From a virus, in the IMG/VR virus record IMGVR_UViG_3300009128_000003, positions 1 to 64,000 of that record: a DNA stretch of 64,000 nt. The stretch is one strand, 5' to 3'. Below are positions 50,399 through 59,783 of the stretch, one piece after another. Both the position numbers and the translations under genes were made by a program. The first letter of the stretch is position 1, and each line of letters opens with the position of its first letter. Below the pieces are notes generated by a model. That model saw nothing but the letters and a program-made list of their open reading frames with translations. It did no database searches and was not told the origin of the DNA.

Positions 50399-50899
50399 TT
50401 AGCCAGTAACAGTAGGCACCTCATCTGCAGAGGCAGATGCCATCCACTGAGAGTCGGTTCCATCATCTTGTACACATGTCATATGTACTCTAGCACCGAT
50501 TCCGGTCTCGGCGATTAGCGTTATAGTCTTGCCGGCAAGATCAACTGTCGGATATGGATTGTTACCATAGTGCACTATCTCGCATTGAAAGTCGTTGGTT
50601 CCGCTGCCATTCAAGTTAAATGTCACCGTCTTGCCCGAACCGACTGGGGCAGTCACAAGAAATGAATAGTGCAGTCCCACATTTCCCGTGCTCGGGGTCG
50701 GTAGATTAACTACAATGTCGTCCGTGCCATCAATGTTAAAATGTGTTCCTCCTTGTGCCGCGGTCAACGTAACTGTTGCCCCTGACGCAGTATTTAATGT
50801 GCTATTATCCACTTTTTTGCGTGGTGAAGAAAGCTGATTTGCTGTGTTTTCGTTAATCAGGCTACGAATTCGTGCCCAACCTACTCTTTTTGTTCCCAT
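50399..50899 (-). CDS. Small virion protein with KRVGWARIRSLI start
   Basis: The 166-residue protein starts GTKRVGWARIRSLINENT, a leader also seen in head-associated proteins of marine T4-like phages. The rest is beta-rich (TLTAAQGGTHFNIDGTDDIV, HYSFLVTAPVG, KTITLIAETG) like decoration or fibre beta domains. It ends with a QDDGTDSQWMAS strand similar to fibre ends in 57-60 kb. A head decoration role is inferred. Confidence 0.7.
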   Translation of the reverse strand: MGTKRVGWARIRSLINENTANQLSSPRKKVDNSTLNTASGATVTLTAAQGGTHFNIDGTDDIVVNLPTPSTGNVGLHYSFLVTAPVGSGKTVTFNLNGSGTNDFQCEIVHYGNNPYPTVDLAGKTITLIAETGIGARVHMTCVQDDGTDSQWMASASADEVPTVTG

Positions 50900-50964
50900 A
50901 ATATATGTTCTCCTTATAAAATATTAATTAGGTCAATTAACGAAGGGATTTCTCCCCTCGCACA

Positions 50965-50972
50965 TAAGTAGT
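50965..50972 (-). promoter_or_regulatory. Late-type ACTACTTA element
   Basis: Minus-strand GGGTACTACTTATGTG lies 66 nt upstream of the ATG at 50899. An ACCCGG/CCGGGT hairpin (50973-50997) abuts it upstream. A second hairpin (about 50941-50960) lies between the element and the start. Confidence 0.4.
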
Positions 50973-51021
50973 ACCCGGCGGTAAACAAAGTCCGGGTTAA
51001 AAACTAATACTTTTGAGATAT

Positions 51022-51390
51022 CTAGGTTGTGATGTATCGCACGGCTACATTAGCATCGGGATCGGTTGTGCTGGATTCGGCGGCAGTCTTGGTGCACCAG
51101 TGGCTAAAGCCGTTCGAAAACGTGATCCCAGTCGGAAACGCAAAACTCATTTTTGTTGAAGCTGGAACCATCAACACCAATCCGGCTGCTGTAGTGCCTG
51201 CTGTCGCATCAGTCACGTCCGCCATCTTAAAATACACGACAAAAGCATTTCCTGTGTTATCGACCTCGACCATATAAAGTATGCCGGAGTCACCGGTGGT
51301 GTTGTCTGCAGCGGTACCGTCTGCATCGCTATCGTAAACGAGCTTAGTTCCGATGGGATTTACTTGAGTGCTAACTGTGACAGTAGACAT
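51022..51390 (-). CDS. Small beta-rich virion protein
   Basis: The 122-residue protein is beta-rich (TVTVSTQVNPIGTKLVYDSD, AFVVYFKMADV, NVAVRYITT) with no Cys pairs and no charge clusters. It lies directly downstream of the capsid gene and is preceded by its terminator and an ACTATATA element. A head decoration role is inferred from the location. Confidence 0.68.
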   Translation of the reverse strand: MSTVTVSTQVNPIGTKLVYDSDADGTAADNTTGDSGILYMVEVDNTGNAFVVYFKMADVTDATAGTTAAGLVLMVPASTKMSFAFPTGITFSNGFSHWCTKTAAESSTTDPDANVAVRYITT

Positions 51391-51417
51391 AATGAATGCT
51401 CCTTTGAGTTGTTATAA

Positions 51418-51425
51418 TATATAGT
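51418..51425 (-). promoter_or_regulatory. Late-type ACTATATA element
   Basis: Minus-strand GAGACTATATATTATAAC lies 28 nt upstream of the ATG at 51390, directly after the capsid gene terminator. Confidence 0.4.
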
Positions 51426-51436
51426 CTCTTGAAAGC

Positions 51437-51467
51437 AAAAAACCCGCCCTCCGAAGAGAGCGGGTTT
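51437..51467 (-). terminator. Rho-independent terminator of the major capsid gene
   Basis: Minus-strand AACCCGC stem with CTC/GAG inner pairs and loop TTCG, closing with GCGGGTT and then TTTT. It lies about 20 nt after the capsid stop. Confidence 0.9.
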
Positions 51468-51488
51468 CTTTTAAGCAATTACCAGTGT

Positions 51489-53294
51489 TTAGCTAGTAGC
51501 GCCTGCCTCACCGAGGAGTCCGCGGACGATAACAAGACCGTACATATCAGGACGCACCATCTTCTTAGCGTAGCGCGTCATGACTCCCTTGCGGGGCACG
51601 AAGTCTTCGGGTCCGAAGATTGTGGGTGTAGTTTGCAGCGGCACGTACGGAGCGTACACATATCCACTTTCAAGGAAAGAGGATCCGCGACGTCCAACGA
51701 GGACCACGTTGCGAAGGAAGTACGGGTCAACAATGACATCGAACTTCTTGCTCAGTGAACCAACGTTTACAGCACCGACGCTACCCTTCTCATCATCATG
51801 AGTGACGTTAGCACGGAAGCCAGCGGTGAACTCAAGAATGTTGGCAACTTCAGGTCCGCAGACGAGGAAGTTAGCGCCACCACGCAGAGTCTTGCGATGG
51901 ATTTGTGCAGACACATCATTGATGGTCTCGATAAGGGTCTCATACCACTCGGAAACAGTACCGGTGAAGTCGGGAGCCGCAGAAGCAGCACCGATCTCAG
52001 TACCAGTTACCTTGTTGAGGAACAAGCCGGGGGAACGCGACCAGTAGTAGGTAGCACCCTTAGCACCGTTCACAAGGTCACCGAGGATCTCACGGTCGAT
52101 CTCAAGAGCAACTTGCTCAGAGAGAATCGAGGTAAGCTCGACCTCAGCATCAAGGTTGTGATAGGCGTTAAGGTCTTGACCTAACTCCGGAGTCCACTTA
52201 GCCTTGAGCTTCTTGGTTTGCGCTGTGACAGCCACAGAGTCGACCTTGATGTCGATTTCTGGGATGGCAGCGTTACCTTCGAGCCCCCATGCAGTAGCAC
52301 CCTCGATTGCACCGAGAGGACCAGCCGCTTGGAATCTATCAACGATAGGACCAGAAGCGGACATATACGGACCAGAAAGACTCGTTGCCTTCTGTGCGGC
52401 AGTCGTCAGGAAGATCTGGTTAACATAAGTTGCGCTATCTTCTGCAGACTTGCTCAAGGTTGTCAAACGACGAGCCTGTTGGCAATTATCTGCCGTGATG
52501 GTTGTGGATGTTGCAAAGACGTTATCCAACTGCTCGATGGAAGACGAGAGAGCCGCGAGGTTGTCAAAGTCAAATGTACCAACCGTCGGAGACGATGCAG
52601 TAAGATGATCCTTGTTAACCGTAACACGAACAACCCATGTTGCCGTAGCAGTACTTGAGGATAGAGTCAGAACATCCGGATCAAATCCGATCTTCTTCTT
52701 TTGAAGCTCGGAAGAGCCAGTGACACCCCAAACTTCGACCCACTGGGTCGCGAGACCAAAGGCTCCTGTCGGAGATGCATATGCATAACCGCGAGCACCA
52801 ACCGTCCGTGCACCACCGAGGTCACCCTCGATAGAGCCAAGCAGATCGATACCACCAGTCACTTGCATACCAACTTCGTCAGAACCGTAAATTGACTTGT
52901 TGCCAATATTACCCATTCTCTTCGCGTCCTCGTCTGAAGCACCGGCAATATCCGGTGAGAACACGAAGTCGAGGAAGAAGATGAGACCGCTTGGCAGACT
53001 CATCGGCTGAACACTAACGAGATCGTTTGCGATCAGCCCTGCGAAAACACGCCGAACGATGGGGAATGCGACGGCAGCAAAGCCCTCAACATCTCCAGCA
53101 CTCATGCTACTACTCTCGCGTAGAAGCTCTTTCGCTTGATTTTCAAGCAAACGAGCCATTGAATTTTTTTGTCGGTCATTTCCAAGTCCTTCGAGAAGAC
53201 CTGTGCGCTCCCACTTTGACATCAAAGCGTGACCTTCAGCGCGCATATCACGGTTAACAACTCCTTCGGTTAACCGTTCAACAATACCAGCCAT
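51489..53294 (-). CDS. Major capsid protein (gp23 type)
   Basis: The 601-residue protein has the T4 gp23 pattern: KWERTGLLEGLGNDRQKNSM, LLENQAKELLRESS, GDVEGFAAVAFPIVRRVFAG, LVSVQPMSLPSGLIFFLDFV, and a C-terminal KTLRGGANFLVCGPEV and YVYAPYVPLQTTPTIFGP. T4 gp23 has 521 residues, so an insertion is expected in the middle. It forms the hexamers of the head. Phage GroEL/GroES-type chaperones often fold gp23. The site GGAGG lies 5 nt from TATAAATA. Confidence 0.97.
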   Translation of the reverse strand: MAGIVERLTEGVVNRDMRAEGHALMSKWERTGLLEGLGNDRQKNSMARLLENQAKELLRESSSMSAGDVEGFAAVAFPIVRRVFAGLIANDLVSVQPMSLPSGLIFFLDFVFSPDIAGASDEDAKRMGNIGNKSIYGSDEVGMQVTGGIDLLGSIEGDLGGARTVGARGYAYASPTGAFGLATQWVEVWGVTGSSELQKKKIGFDPDVLTLSSSTATATWVVRVTVNKDHLTASSPTVGTFDFDNLAALSSSIEQLDNVFATSTTITADNCQQARRLTTLSKSAEDSATYVNQIFLTTAAQKATSLSGPYMSASGPIVDRFQAAGPLGAIEGATAWGLEGNAAIPEIDIKVDSVAVTAQTKKLKAKWTPELGQDLNAYHNLDAEVELTSILSEQVALEIDREILGDLVNGAKGATYYWSRSPGLFLNKVTGTEIGAASAAPDFTGTVSEWYETLIETINDVSAQIHRKTLRGGANFLVCGPEVANILEFTAGFRANVTHDDEKGSVGAVNVGSLSKKFDVIVDPYFLRNVVLVGRRGSSFLESGYVYAPYVPLQTTPTIFGPEDFVPRKGVMTRYAKKMVRPDMYGLVIVRGLLGEAGATS

Positions 53295-53307
53295 TTTTAA
53301 TACCTCC

Positions 53308-53315
53308 TATTTATA
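53308..53315 (-). promoter_or_regulatory. Canonical TATAAATA near the capsid start
   Basis: Minus-strand TATAAATA, the T4 late-promoter sequence, lies only 14 nt before the capsid ATG with AGGAGG immediately after it. A start about 6 nt downstream would leave out the ribosome binding site, so it may be coincidental. The stop of the scaffold gene overlaps a GCATCA/TGATGC hairpin just upstream. Confidence 0.25.
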
Positions 53316-53325
53316 TGTATTTGCA

Positions 53326-54471
53326 TCATTTGATGCCAGCTAGCCTCTTCATCCTTTCATTGAAAGGATCCGAGGGCGTGCTCTCTTGACGAGTTGCACG
53401 CAAAACAGAAGTCCGACGACCGATTGCTTCGCTCAGTGATTGTGGGCTTCGCTTAGGCTTAGCCTCCACTGTGCTTTCAAGCGTGTGGTATATTGTCTTC
53501 GCTTCTGCTACTGAACCAGCGTTTGAAATCGCTTCGGCAATCTTAGTTTTCTGCCGCTCATTTAGGGAGGTATTTCTTAGCACACGGTTCGTATATAACA
53601 AGCGAGCGTTAGAAAGATTCACATCTTGTAAATTTTCCTTAAGCTCGTTAAATGCTTGCTTATATTGTGAGTTTTGCTCGTTGAGTTGGTTATTTTCGAA
53701 AACCAACTCTTCTTGAGCCTTCTTCAAATCTTTTAATTCTTCTTCCATATCAGTGGAACGTCGATGGGCTAATGCTTTTTCCATTTCCCACTTCACACTG
53801 TCAGAGGAGCGACCAGCCCAGCCGGCAAGTTCTGCTCCCATATCTACTGTAAGCTTTTCCACGATGGCATCGATGAGTTCGTCGTTTCCAACACCCTCTT
53901 CAAATGCGCCTTTCTGGGCAGCATCGGTGGCGTTGACGGCTGCGGCACTGCCTGCGAGGGCGGCGGCACTATCATCATCGTCATCTTCTTCTTCATCGGC
54001 TTCTTCGCCGGCGAAAGAACCAGAGTCTTCAACTTCTTGAAGCTCCTCTTCTTCCTCTTCAAACAAGGCAGCGAGTTCTTCTTCATTGATCTCCACCTCT
54101 TCTTGCTCTTCTAATTCGTTTTCTAATGCCTTGACAGCTTCTTGTAGTGCATCAAGATCGATGTTTACTGGAACTTCCTCTCCTTCTGTCGGAAGACCGG
54201 GAGGAATTTCCCCTTCCTCCTCATTAAGGTTGTCTGTTGCGGCAAGCGGGATGTTGGCGGCTACTTCTTCTGTGGAACCTGCTGGTTCTCCCCCAAGCGC
54301 TGGCTCTTCTGCTCCTAGATCGGCAGCCAGCTCATCTTGTTCTAAAAGTTGTTCGAGAGTTTCTCGGACTTCGCTCGAATACTTCTCAATGATAGCAGTC
54401 TCGGCGTTTTTCAAGGCGGAATCACGTAGCGCTTTGGCGTCGACGATAGCTTCCTTAAGTAAATTTGACAT
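53326..54471 (-). CDS. Prohead scaffold protein (gp22 type)
   Basis: The 381-residue protein starts NLLKEAIVDAKALRDSALKN, is Glu/Asp/Ala-rich with coiled-coil middle (KKAQEELVFENNQLNEQN) and has a C-terminal NTSLNERQKTKIAEAIS then NERMKRLAGIK end. This resembles gp22 scaffold proteins. It assembles with gp23 and is removed by a protease after prohead formation. It lies directly upstream of the capsid gene, the T4 order. Confidence 0.85.
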   Translation of the reverse strand: MSNLLKEAIVDAKALRDSALKNAETAIIEKYSSEVRETLEQLLEQDELAADLGAEEPALGGEPAGSTEEVAANIPLAATDNLNEEEGEIPPGLPTEGEEVPVNIDLDALQEAVKALENELEEQEEVEINEEELAALFEEEEEELQEVEDSGSFAGEEADEEEDDDDDSAAALAGSAAAVNATDAAQKGAFEEGVGNDELIDAIVEKLTVDMGAELAGWAGRSSDSVKWEMEKALAHRRSTDMEEELKDLKKAQEELVFENNQLNEQNSQYKQAFNELKENLQDVNLSNARLLYTNRVLRNTSLNERQKTKIAEAISNAGSVAEAKTIYHTLESTVEAKPKRSPQSLSEAIGRRTSVLRATRQESTPSDPFNERMKRLAGIK

Positions 54472-54503
54472 TCAGTATGCTCCTAAAAGGCAATTGTTCA
54501 AAA

Positions 54504-54511
54504 TAAATAGT
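54504..54511 (-). promoter_or_regulatory. Late-type ACTATTTA element of the scaffold gene
   Basis: Minus-strand CTGACTATTTATTTTG lies 33 nt upstream of the ATG at 54471. A GGGT/ACCC hairpin precedes it. Confidence 0.45.
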
Positions 54512-54587
54512 CAGTAGGGTACTAAAAACCCATTTTTAATGATATGCGCGCGGCGTACTAATTGCCACAGTAGTTTATTCGTCTATA

Positions 54588-55595
54588 TTAAAAAGGCTTC
54601 ACCTTATTGTAGTCTATCACAAGAACTTCTTCCGCGGAGGTGTGTCGCAGTGTCCACGACTCGCCGTTGTCGGTTGATGTGTGGACTTTGTTGTCTTTAC
54701 CTCCGCATACAATTGTTGTTCCATCTGACGCTAATGCCATAATTTGACCAGCGCTCGGGGTGGCCACATCGGTGGTGGTCCACGATGCGCAGTTGTCTGT
54801 TGACAGGTATGGCTGATTGCCGAAGTTGGCAGTCATCCACGTATCTCCGGAGATATGGCAGATTGCCCACATTTGTTCAGAGATGCCCGTTACGGCGCTC
54901 CAAGTATCTGTTGTATCGCTATTCGCAATCGAAGTTATACGGTAGGAGGTGGTACCATGACCGGTCATAAACCATACTCCGTTGTTATACTCGATGCCGT
55001 TCGCTCGCGTGGCGGTAGATTCGTACCAATTTAAGCCGTCATCCCATGATTTAAGAACCTTTACTGTGCCCCCAAGCAGCCAAGTTCCTGCACCGTCAGT
55101 TGCCAAGCAGAGCATCAGACCGGCGCCAGAAGCCACTGCGGTAATCTTGGTCCAGCTGTCGCCGCCATCAGTTGATCTAAACACATCATTACCTGTTCCG
55201 GCAATCCAAGTCCCGGTGGCGCCATATTCGACTGTTCGAGCCAAATCGCTGGTGCCGGAGAAATCGATTGATGACCAAGAACCGGAGTTTGTAGGGTCTG
55301 CTGAGTACCTGAGTTCCGGGTTTGTATTGGTAGCAATAATCCAACGCGGACCATCGGAGTCGTCCTTTCCAAAAGATATGTCCCAGTAATCCGACGTTTC
55401 TCCGGCTGGGCTTTCATACTCAGTCCAACTTTCAGCATCTGATGAATACATTACACGACCGTCTCTTCCAACTCCGGTCCACAATGGGACGTGGGCGCTG
55501 GCGCCATTGATACTTTGAATGGAATTCGCGGCAACATCGTTCACCGATGCAATATTGTCATCATCAGTCCCGTTTACTGATGTGTAATTAGCCAT
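54588..55595 (-). CDS. Asp-box/BNR-type beta-propeller protein
   Basis: The 335-residue protein has repeated S-x-D-x-G-x-x-W segments: STDGGDSWTKI, SWDDGLNWYES, STDNGESWTLR, plus less regular SSDAESWTEY and STDNCASWTTT. These Asp-box motifs suggest a propeller of about five to seven blades, as in sialidase-type and photosystem assembly proteins. No sialidase arginine triad is seen. It lies among fibre genes and starts at a TAATG overlap, so a receptor-binding or adhesin role is likely; inference. Confidence 0.75.
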   Translation of the reverse strand: MANYTSVNGTDDDNIASVNDVAANSIQSINGASAHVPLWTGVGRDGRVMYSSDAESWTEYESPAGETSDYWDISFGKDDSDGPRWIIATNTNPELRYSADPTNSGSWSSIDFSGTSDLARTVEYGATGTWIAGTGNDVFRSTDGGDSWTKITAVASGAGLMLCLATDGAGTWLLGGTVKVLKSWDDGLNWYESTATRANGIEYNNGVWFMTGHGTTSYRITSIANSDTTDTWSAVTGISEQMWAICHISGDTWMTANFGNQPYLSTDNCASWTTTDVATPSAGQIMALASDGTTIVCGGKDNKVHTSTDNGESWTLRHTSAEEVLVIDYNKVKPF

Positions 55596-57346
55596 TAAAC
55601 AATTACCAGATAATCCGGGCTCGGATTAAAATATATCACATTTGCTGTGGTTGTGCAGGTGCCAATGACCCTTAGCGATTCTCCCGACCCTGACGGGCGG
55701 TCGGTGGTAATCCCTCCGCTAGCAGTCAAGTATAACGTTGTTCCAATTGCAAACCCTCCCGATAAATATGTGTGGGCATCAAAAAATCCACGAATTAACA
55801 TTCCATCGGATGCGGGAGATGTTCCCAGAGCCACTCCTATCATTCCAAGACCGCCAGATGCGGCGATCATAATGCTTGTTTCTTCCCAGTCGCCACTAGA
55901 GTGGAGATAATAGGTCTTACCTTTAACTGTCGTTCCTCCACCAAAGAGGACTATTTCGCCGGTGCCCGCATCGTTAGCCAAAGAAGTTGGATTGTGTCGG
56001 ATGGTTAACCCAGCCCCATCGAACGTCAAACCCGACTCACCATTAATGGATCCGGAACCGGCAGATGTTAACACATAGTTATCGGTGGCGTTCGTATAAG
56101 TTGATATGAGTCCACCGCCGCCGGCTACATTAGTAAGGTGTCTCCCGTCGCCATAGAAATATGACGCGCTGACTGAAAGTGAGCAACTGAGGGGGACTGA
56201 TGCCGTGAGCGCAGTTCTACCCCCATCTAAAGCGAAGTAGGTGGTTGAAACTCCGCCGGGCTTTGCTTTAAGTTCAAGGTCTCCACCGGTGGCGTCTTGT
56301 GCCATAATAAAATTTCCACCGGAGCCGAGCTTAACATATGATTTGGCGACGCCGGCGGTTCCAAATCTCACAAACGCGTCCGAACTACCGCCGCCATCCA
56401 CAAACACCGTGGTGCCTCCGGCGCCGTTAACGTGTAAATCATAACTTGGGTCGTTGGTGTTGATGCCTACGTTGCCTGTGATATATGCGCCGGCGCTGGC
56501 GGTTAGTTTATTCGTTTTAATCTCGCCAGAGCCCGTATAGTCCATTGCTATAATGCGATAACCAGAACCACTGAGGTCTGAGCCATCGAAGGTGAGTGCA
56601 GAACCATTCACTGTATTGGATGTGGCGGCGCCCACTACTATTTTGTATTGTCCAGCGCTACTGTATGTTGTAATGGGACTAAATGTAAGGTTGCTTTGTA
56701 GGTACGTCGCCAACGTTCCCACGGTCATGCTTCGGAGTGCGGGCGCTGATGGGTTTGCGCCGGCGACGTCTTGTACAAAGAGCTTATCGCCAGTTGCCAA
56801 TGATTGACCGTTATTAGAGATATCATATGTAGTCGTGGCATCAAGCATCAATGTGGTGGCGTTAAAGTTTAAACCACCGTATGTGTCTAGACTTGGTTTA
56901 ATTCCTCCGGCATTTACCACAATGCCGGCGCCGCCTGATACAGCGAGGACGCCACTATCAGACCGCAGCCCATCTCCAAACTTAATGCTCGATGCGCTGA
57001 TGGTTGTCGTAAAGCGATCTCCGCGCAGGGCGGTTAGCCCGGCGCCTGAGCCTGTGAATGCGCCCGTGAGGGTTGTGCCGTTAAAGGTAAGGTTGGCGCT
57101 ACCCTCTAACCCCGAAGCTCCATTAAAAAACGAAACACGAGTGGCTGATGCGTTCGTAACACTATTGACCACGGGCGCTGTTATTTGGTTGCCCGCCCCG
57201 TCATATAAAGCCACACTCGATGTAATTGCACTAGTAAAAGTTTTAACTCCGCCTATGCTTTGTGCTGTGGTTTGATCCACTGTGTTTTCTAGGGAGCCGT
57301 TGTCTCCCGTAAATTCAACGTTGCCTTTTAAAATATTGTAAGCCAT
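55595..57346 (-). CDS. Tail-fibre-like protein
   Basis: The 583-residue protein has fibre-type repeats: GVKTFTSAITSSVALYDGAG, NGTTLTGAFTGSGAGL, ITGNVGINTNDPSYDLHVNG (a beta-helix fibre signature), ASYFYGDGRHLTNVAGGG and GESGLTFDG. The C-terminus ends YFNPSPDYLVIV. It is the largest fibre gene here. A trimeric fibre is expected; the receptor is unknown. Confidence 0.72.
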   Translation of the reverse strand: MAYNILKGNVEFTGDNGSLENTVDQTTAQSIGGVKTFTSAITSSVALYDGAGNQITAPVVNSVTNASATRVSFFNGASGLEGSANLTFNGTTLTGAFTGSGAGLTALRGDRFTTTISASSIKFGDGLRSDSGVLAVSGGAGIVVNAGGIKPSLDTYGGLNFNATTLMLDATTTYDISNNGQSLATGDKLFVQDVAGANPSAPALRSMTVGTLATYLQSNLTFSPITTYSSAGQYKIVVGAATSNTVNGSALTFDGSDLSGSGYRIIAMDYTGSGEIKTNKLTASAGAYITGNVGINTNDPSYDLHVNGAGGTTVFVDGGGSSDAFVRFGTAGVAKSYVKLGSGGNFIMAQDATGGDLELKAKPGGVSTTYFALDGGRTALTASVPLSCSLSVSASYFYGDGRHLTNVAGGGGLISTYTNATDNYVLTSAGSGSINGESGLTFDGAGLTIRHNPTSLANDAGTGEIVLFGGGTTVKGKTYYLHSSGDWEETSIMIAASGGLGMIGVALGTSPASDGMLIRGFFDAHTYLSGGFAIGTTLYLTASGGITTDRPSGSGESLRVIGTCTTTANVIYFNPSPDYLVIV

Positions 57347-57370
57347 TCAGATATTGTTCCTTGGTGTCTA

Positions 57371-57378
57371 TAAATAGA
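57371..57378 (-). promoter_or_regulatory. Late-type TCTATTTA element
   Basis: Minus-strand ATCTATTTATAGAC lies 25 nt upstream of the ATG at 57346. Confidence 0.35.
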
Positions 57379-57419
57379 TAGTCCGTTTCTTTGCGAGACC
57401 TCCATTTAAAACTCATCTA

Positions 57420-57427
57420 TAAGTAGT
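57420..57427 (-). promoter_or_regulatory. Late-type ACTACTTA element
   Basis: Minus-strand GAGACTACTTATAG lies directly after the terminator at 57432-57464. It is the second such site before the fibre gene. Confidence 0.35.
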
Positions 57428-57431
57428 CTCC

Positions 57432-57464
57432 AAAAAAGAGGACGCCCCCACAAGGAGGGCGCCC
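57432..57464 (-). terminator. Rho-independent terminator after 57504-58913
   Basis: Minus-strand GGGCGCC pairs with GGCGTCC (one G-U), with further inner pairs, then TCTTTTTT. It ends the repeat-containing fibre gene. Confidence 0.85.
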
Positions 57465-57503
57465 AATATAGAAGATAAATCTTCCGGATTGCAAAAGCAA
57501 ATC

Positions 57504-58913
57504 CTAGTAGACTGACCAGCGGTTAGTAGCAACGTACACAAGCGAAACAGAACCACTAGGTGATTCAAGAAGAAGCGATGCTTGTCCATCAATCATCTGG
57601 CTACCTGCGCCAGCAATAGTGAGAGCATACGCGCTATCATCTTTCTTGACACGAACAACATCCGAGATGTCCGGAGAAGCTGGAAGCGTCCAAGTGCGAG
57701 CTTGGCTAAGAGAAGCAGTAGCAACATTGAAACCTTCTTGCAAAGTAACAGCAGCATTACCCCATCGGATAACCCCGGTAGCAGCGTCAGTTGTTAACTT
57801 ACCGGAATCGACCTTCAGACCAGCGCCGGCGATATCGCCAAGATATACACTGTTGAGCATGCGCTTCATCGACTTCGAGCCAGCGTCATAATAGAAAAGA
57901 CTATCAGAAGCTTCCGCGAAATCAGCGTCATCAGCCAAACCGTAGAATCTAACTGTAGATCCACTGAATGTGGTGGCACCATTGTTACGCCCGAGAGTCG
58001 TAGCTCCGACGACAGTCAAGGTGCTAGAAGCAGACAAGCTTGTAGCCTTGACACCAGCGTTAGCAGTCAGAATACCGTGAGCGATAACAGTACCATTGAC
58101 TGTAGCGTTATCAGCGATATTCAAATCGCCAGAAGCCGAAAGTGAGGTGAACTGACCAGAAGACTGCGAAGCAACACCGATAGTCATCCCATCGATAGAG
58201 CCGCCGTTAAGATCGGCAGTCGTGACCGAACCGAGGTCCGCACAAGTGCGAGTAGTAGCCGTCCAGTTAGAACCGAACGAGAAGCTAGCACCATCAGCAG
58301 AAATGCTATCGAGAGCAATGTCACCAACGTTTGTGATGTTTGCATCACCCATTGAGGCACCACCGTGAGCAGTGAGCAACCCATACACACCAGCAGTACC
58401 ATTCACAGTTGCGTTATCCGCAATGTTCAAGTCGCCAGAAGCCGAAAGTGAGGTGAACTGACCAGAAGACTGCACAGCAGCACCAATGGTTGCGGCATCG
58501 ACAGAACCGCCATTGATGTCGACAGTCGTGACCTCACCAAGGTTCGCACAAACGCGACCAGCAGCCGTCCAGTTAGAACCGAACGAGAAGCTAGCACCGT
58601 CGGCGGAGATAGTATCAAGTGCGATATCGCCAACGTTTGTGATGTTTTTGTCGTTGAACGACGTAGCACCGAGGCTGGAACCATCAGTAGTAGCTGCGAT
58701 AGTGCTGCCGAAAACTGCGGCGCCGCTTACGTTAAGCGTGCTCTTGAGGTGGGCTGAACCCACAAGGCGCAAGTTACCAGAACCAGAGACGAGACCGTTG
58801 TCGCGGTTAACGCTAAAGCGTAAAGAACCTTCGTCGTCAGAAACCTCCAGTGTGCCTTCTTGCACAAGGGCGCCGCTCATAATTGCGTCGCCTAATTGAA
58901 ATTTATAAGCCAT
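57504..58913 (-). CDS. Fibre-like protein with two long internal repeats
   Basis: The 469-residue protein starts AYKFQLGDAIMSGALVQEGT and contains two 84-residue near-copies (residues about 90-173 and 192-275; each has NITNVGDIALD, ISADGASFSFGSNWT and SGQFTSLSASGDLNIADN). The C-terminus ASLLLESPSGSVSLVYVATN resembles the ends of 59035-59760 and 59784-60500. Fibre or head-fibre role is inferred from repeats, beta-rich content and location. Confidence 0.72.
   Translation of the reverse strand: MAYKFQLGDAIMSGALVQEGTLEVSDDEGSLRFSVNRDNGLVSGSGNLRLVGSAHLKSTLNVSGAAVFGSTIAATTDGSSLGATSFNDKNITNVGDIALDTISADGASFSFGSNWTAAGRVCANLGEVTTVDINGGSVDAATIGAAVQSSGQFTSLSASGDLNIADNATVNGTAGVYGLLTAHGGASMGDANITNVGDIALDSISADGASFSFGSNWTATTRTCADLGSVTTADLNGGSIDGMTIGVASQSSGQFTSLSASGDLNIADNATVNGTVIAHGILTANAGVKATSLSASSTLTVVGATTLGRNNGATTFSGSTVRFYGLADDADFAEASDSLFYYDAGSKSMKRMLNSVYLGDIAGAGLKVDSGKLTTDAATGVIRWGNAAVTLQEGFNVATASLSQARTWTLPASPDISDVVRVKKDDSAYALTIAGAGSQMIDGQASLLLESPSGSVSLVYVATNRWSVY
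58089..58340 (-). repeat. Internal repeat unit 2 of the fibre gene
   Basis: This 84-codon unit matches 58395-58646 at most positions. It encodes NITNVGDIALDSISADGASF and ends NIADNATVNGT. Confidence 0.85.
58395..58646 (-). repeat. Internal repeat unit 1 of the fibre gene
   Basis: This 84-codon unit matches 58089-58340; the two are offset by 102 codons. The DNA copies are also similar, so the duplication is recent or homogenised. Confidence 0.85.
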
Positions 58914-59034
58914 GTTTAAAAACCCTCCAAATTATAGTTTTATAATAGCATTGAATAAGATACACTTATCCAATTTTGATCGCCGGATTCCTCCGACGGT
59001 CGCTTATAATTAGAGTGACGGGCACGATAAATTC

Positions 59035-59760
59035 TCAGCAAATAAAGTATTTGTTCGAGCCGTTACAATAAAGCTGAACAGATGCATAGGGTGACTCCAA
59101 AACTATCGAATTTTTACCATCGATTGTTTCGGCGCCAGACGCTAAAATGGTGATGTTGTTGCTATTGGCAGCACCGCCTTCATCTTTTACAACGTACGTT
59201 TGACCATCCAACAGGAGCGATGCGCTTGGTAGTCTAATATCGACGACATTGTTTGTTGTGTCTACGCCGATATAATAAGTCTTAGTGGAAGCAGTAAGGG
59301 TGGCAGCTGTGGATACGCGGGCGAATTGAAGTCCTCCTGCTACTGCCAGCCTGTCGCTCTCAAACCGCAATCCGAAAGAGCCTGTTAAATTTCCGCTAGC
59401 ATTTTTAAACTGAACCGAATAATTGGGACCAACAGGGTTAGCATTGCTGATTCCGGTTAGCTGGCTTCCATCTCCGTAAAAGTACGAACCGGAGACTGGT
59501 GCACTAGCGCTCAACCCTCCAACGATCCCCATGAGTGAGCCGTTAAATGTGAGATTCGTCTCACAATTTAAAGCATTGGCGTCTCCACCTACATTTGTAA
59601 TGATGCCATTGTCAGTGGCGTTCTGCACGCGGGGGACATTAATGATCGATTGACCATCAGAGGTACTAAGGTTACCCGATAGAATATTCGTGCCGGCATT
59701 GAGACCCGGACCAAAATAGCTTGGGGCGATTACGGTGCCCGTCAGTGAATTATGAGCCAT
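59035..59760 (-). CDS. Fibre/decoration protein
   Basis: The 241-residue protein starts AHNSLTGTVIAPSYFGPG, contains GSYFYGDGSQLTGISN (as in the other fibre genes) and ends GKNSIVLESPYASVQLYCNG before KYFIC. This C-terminal module is shared with 57504-58913. The 120-nt gap before 58914 holds a CGGA/TCCG hairpin and an ACTATAAT-like site at 58931-58938. Confidence 0.7.
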   Translation of the reverse strand: MAHNSLTGTVIAPSYFGPGLNAGTNILSGNLSTSDGQSIINVPRVQNATDNGIITNVGGDANALNCETNLTFNGSLMGIVGGLSASAPVSGSYFYGDGSQLTGISNANPVGPNYSVQFKNASGNLTGSFGLRFESDRLAVAGGLQFARVSTAATLTASTKTYYIGVDTTNNVVDIRLPSASLLLDGQTYVVKDEGGAANSNNITILASGAETIDGKNSIVLESPYASVQLYCNGSNKYFIC

Positions 59761-59783
59761 TTACAGGTGCCTCCTAAAACTAA

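Noticed and set aside
54086-54517. Plus-strand Ser-rich frame
   Set aside because: Antisense to the Glu-rich scaffold gene; Glu codons read as Ser/Ser-rich on the other strand.
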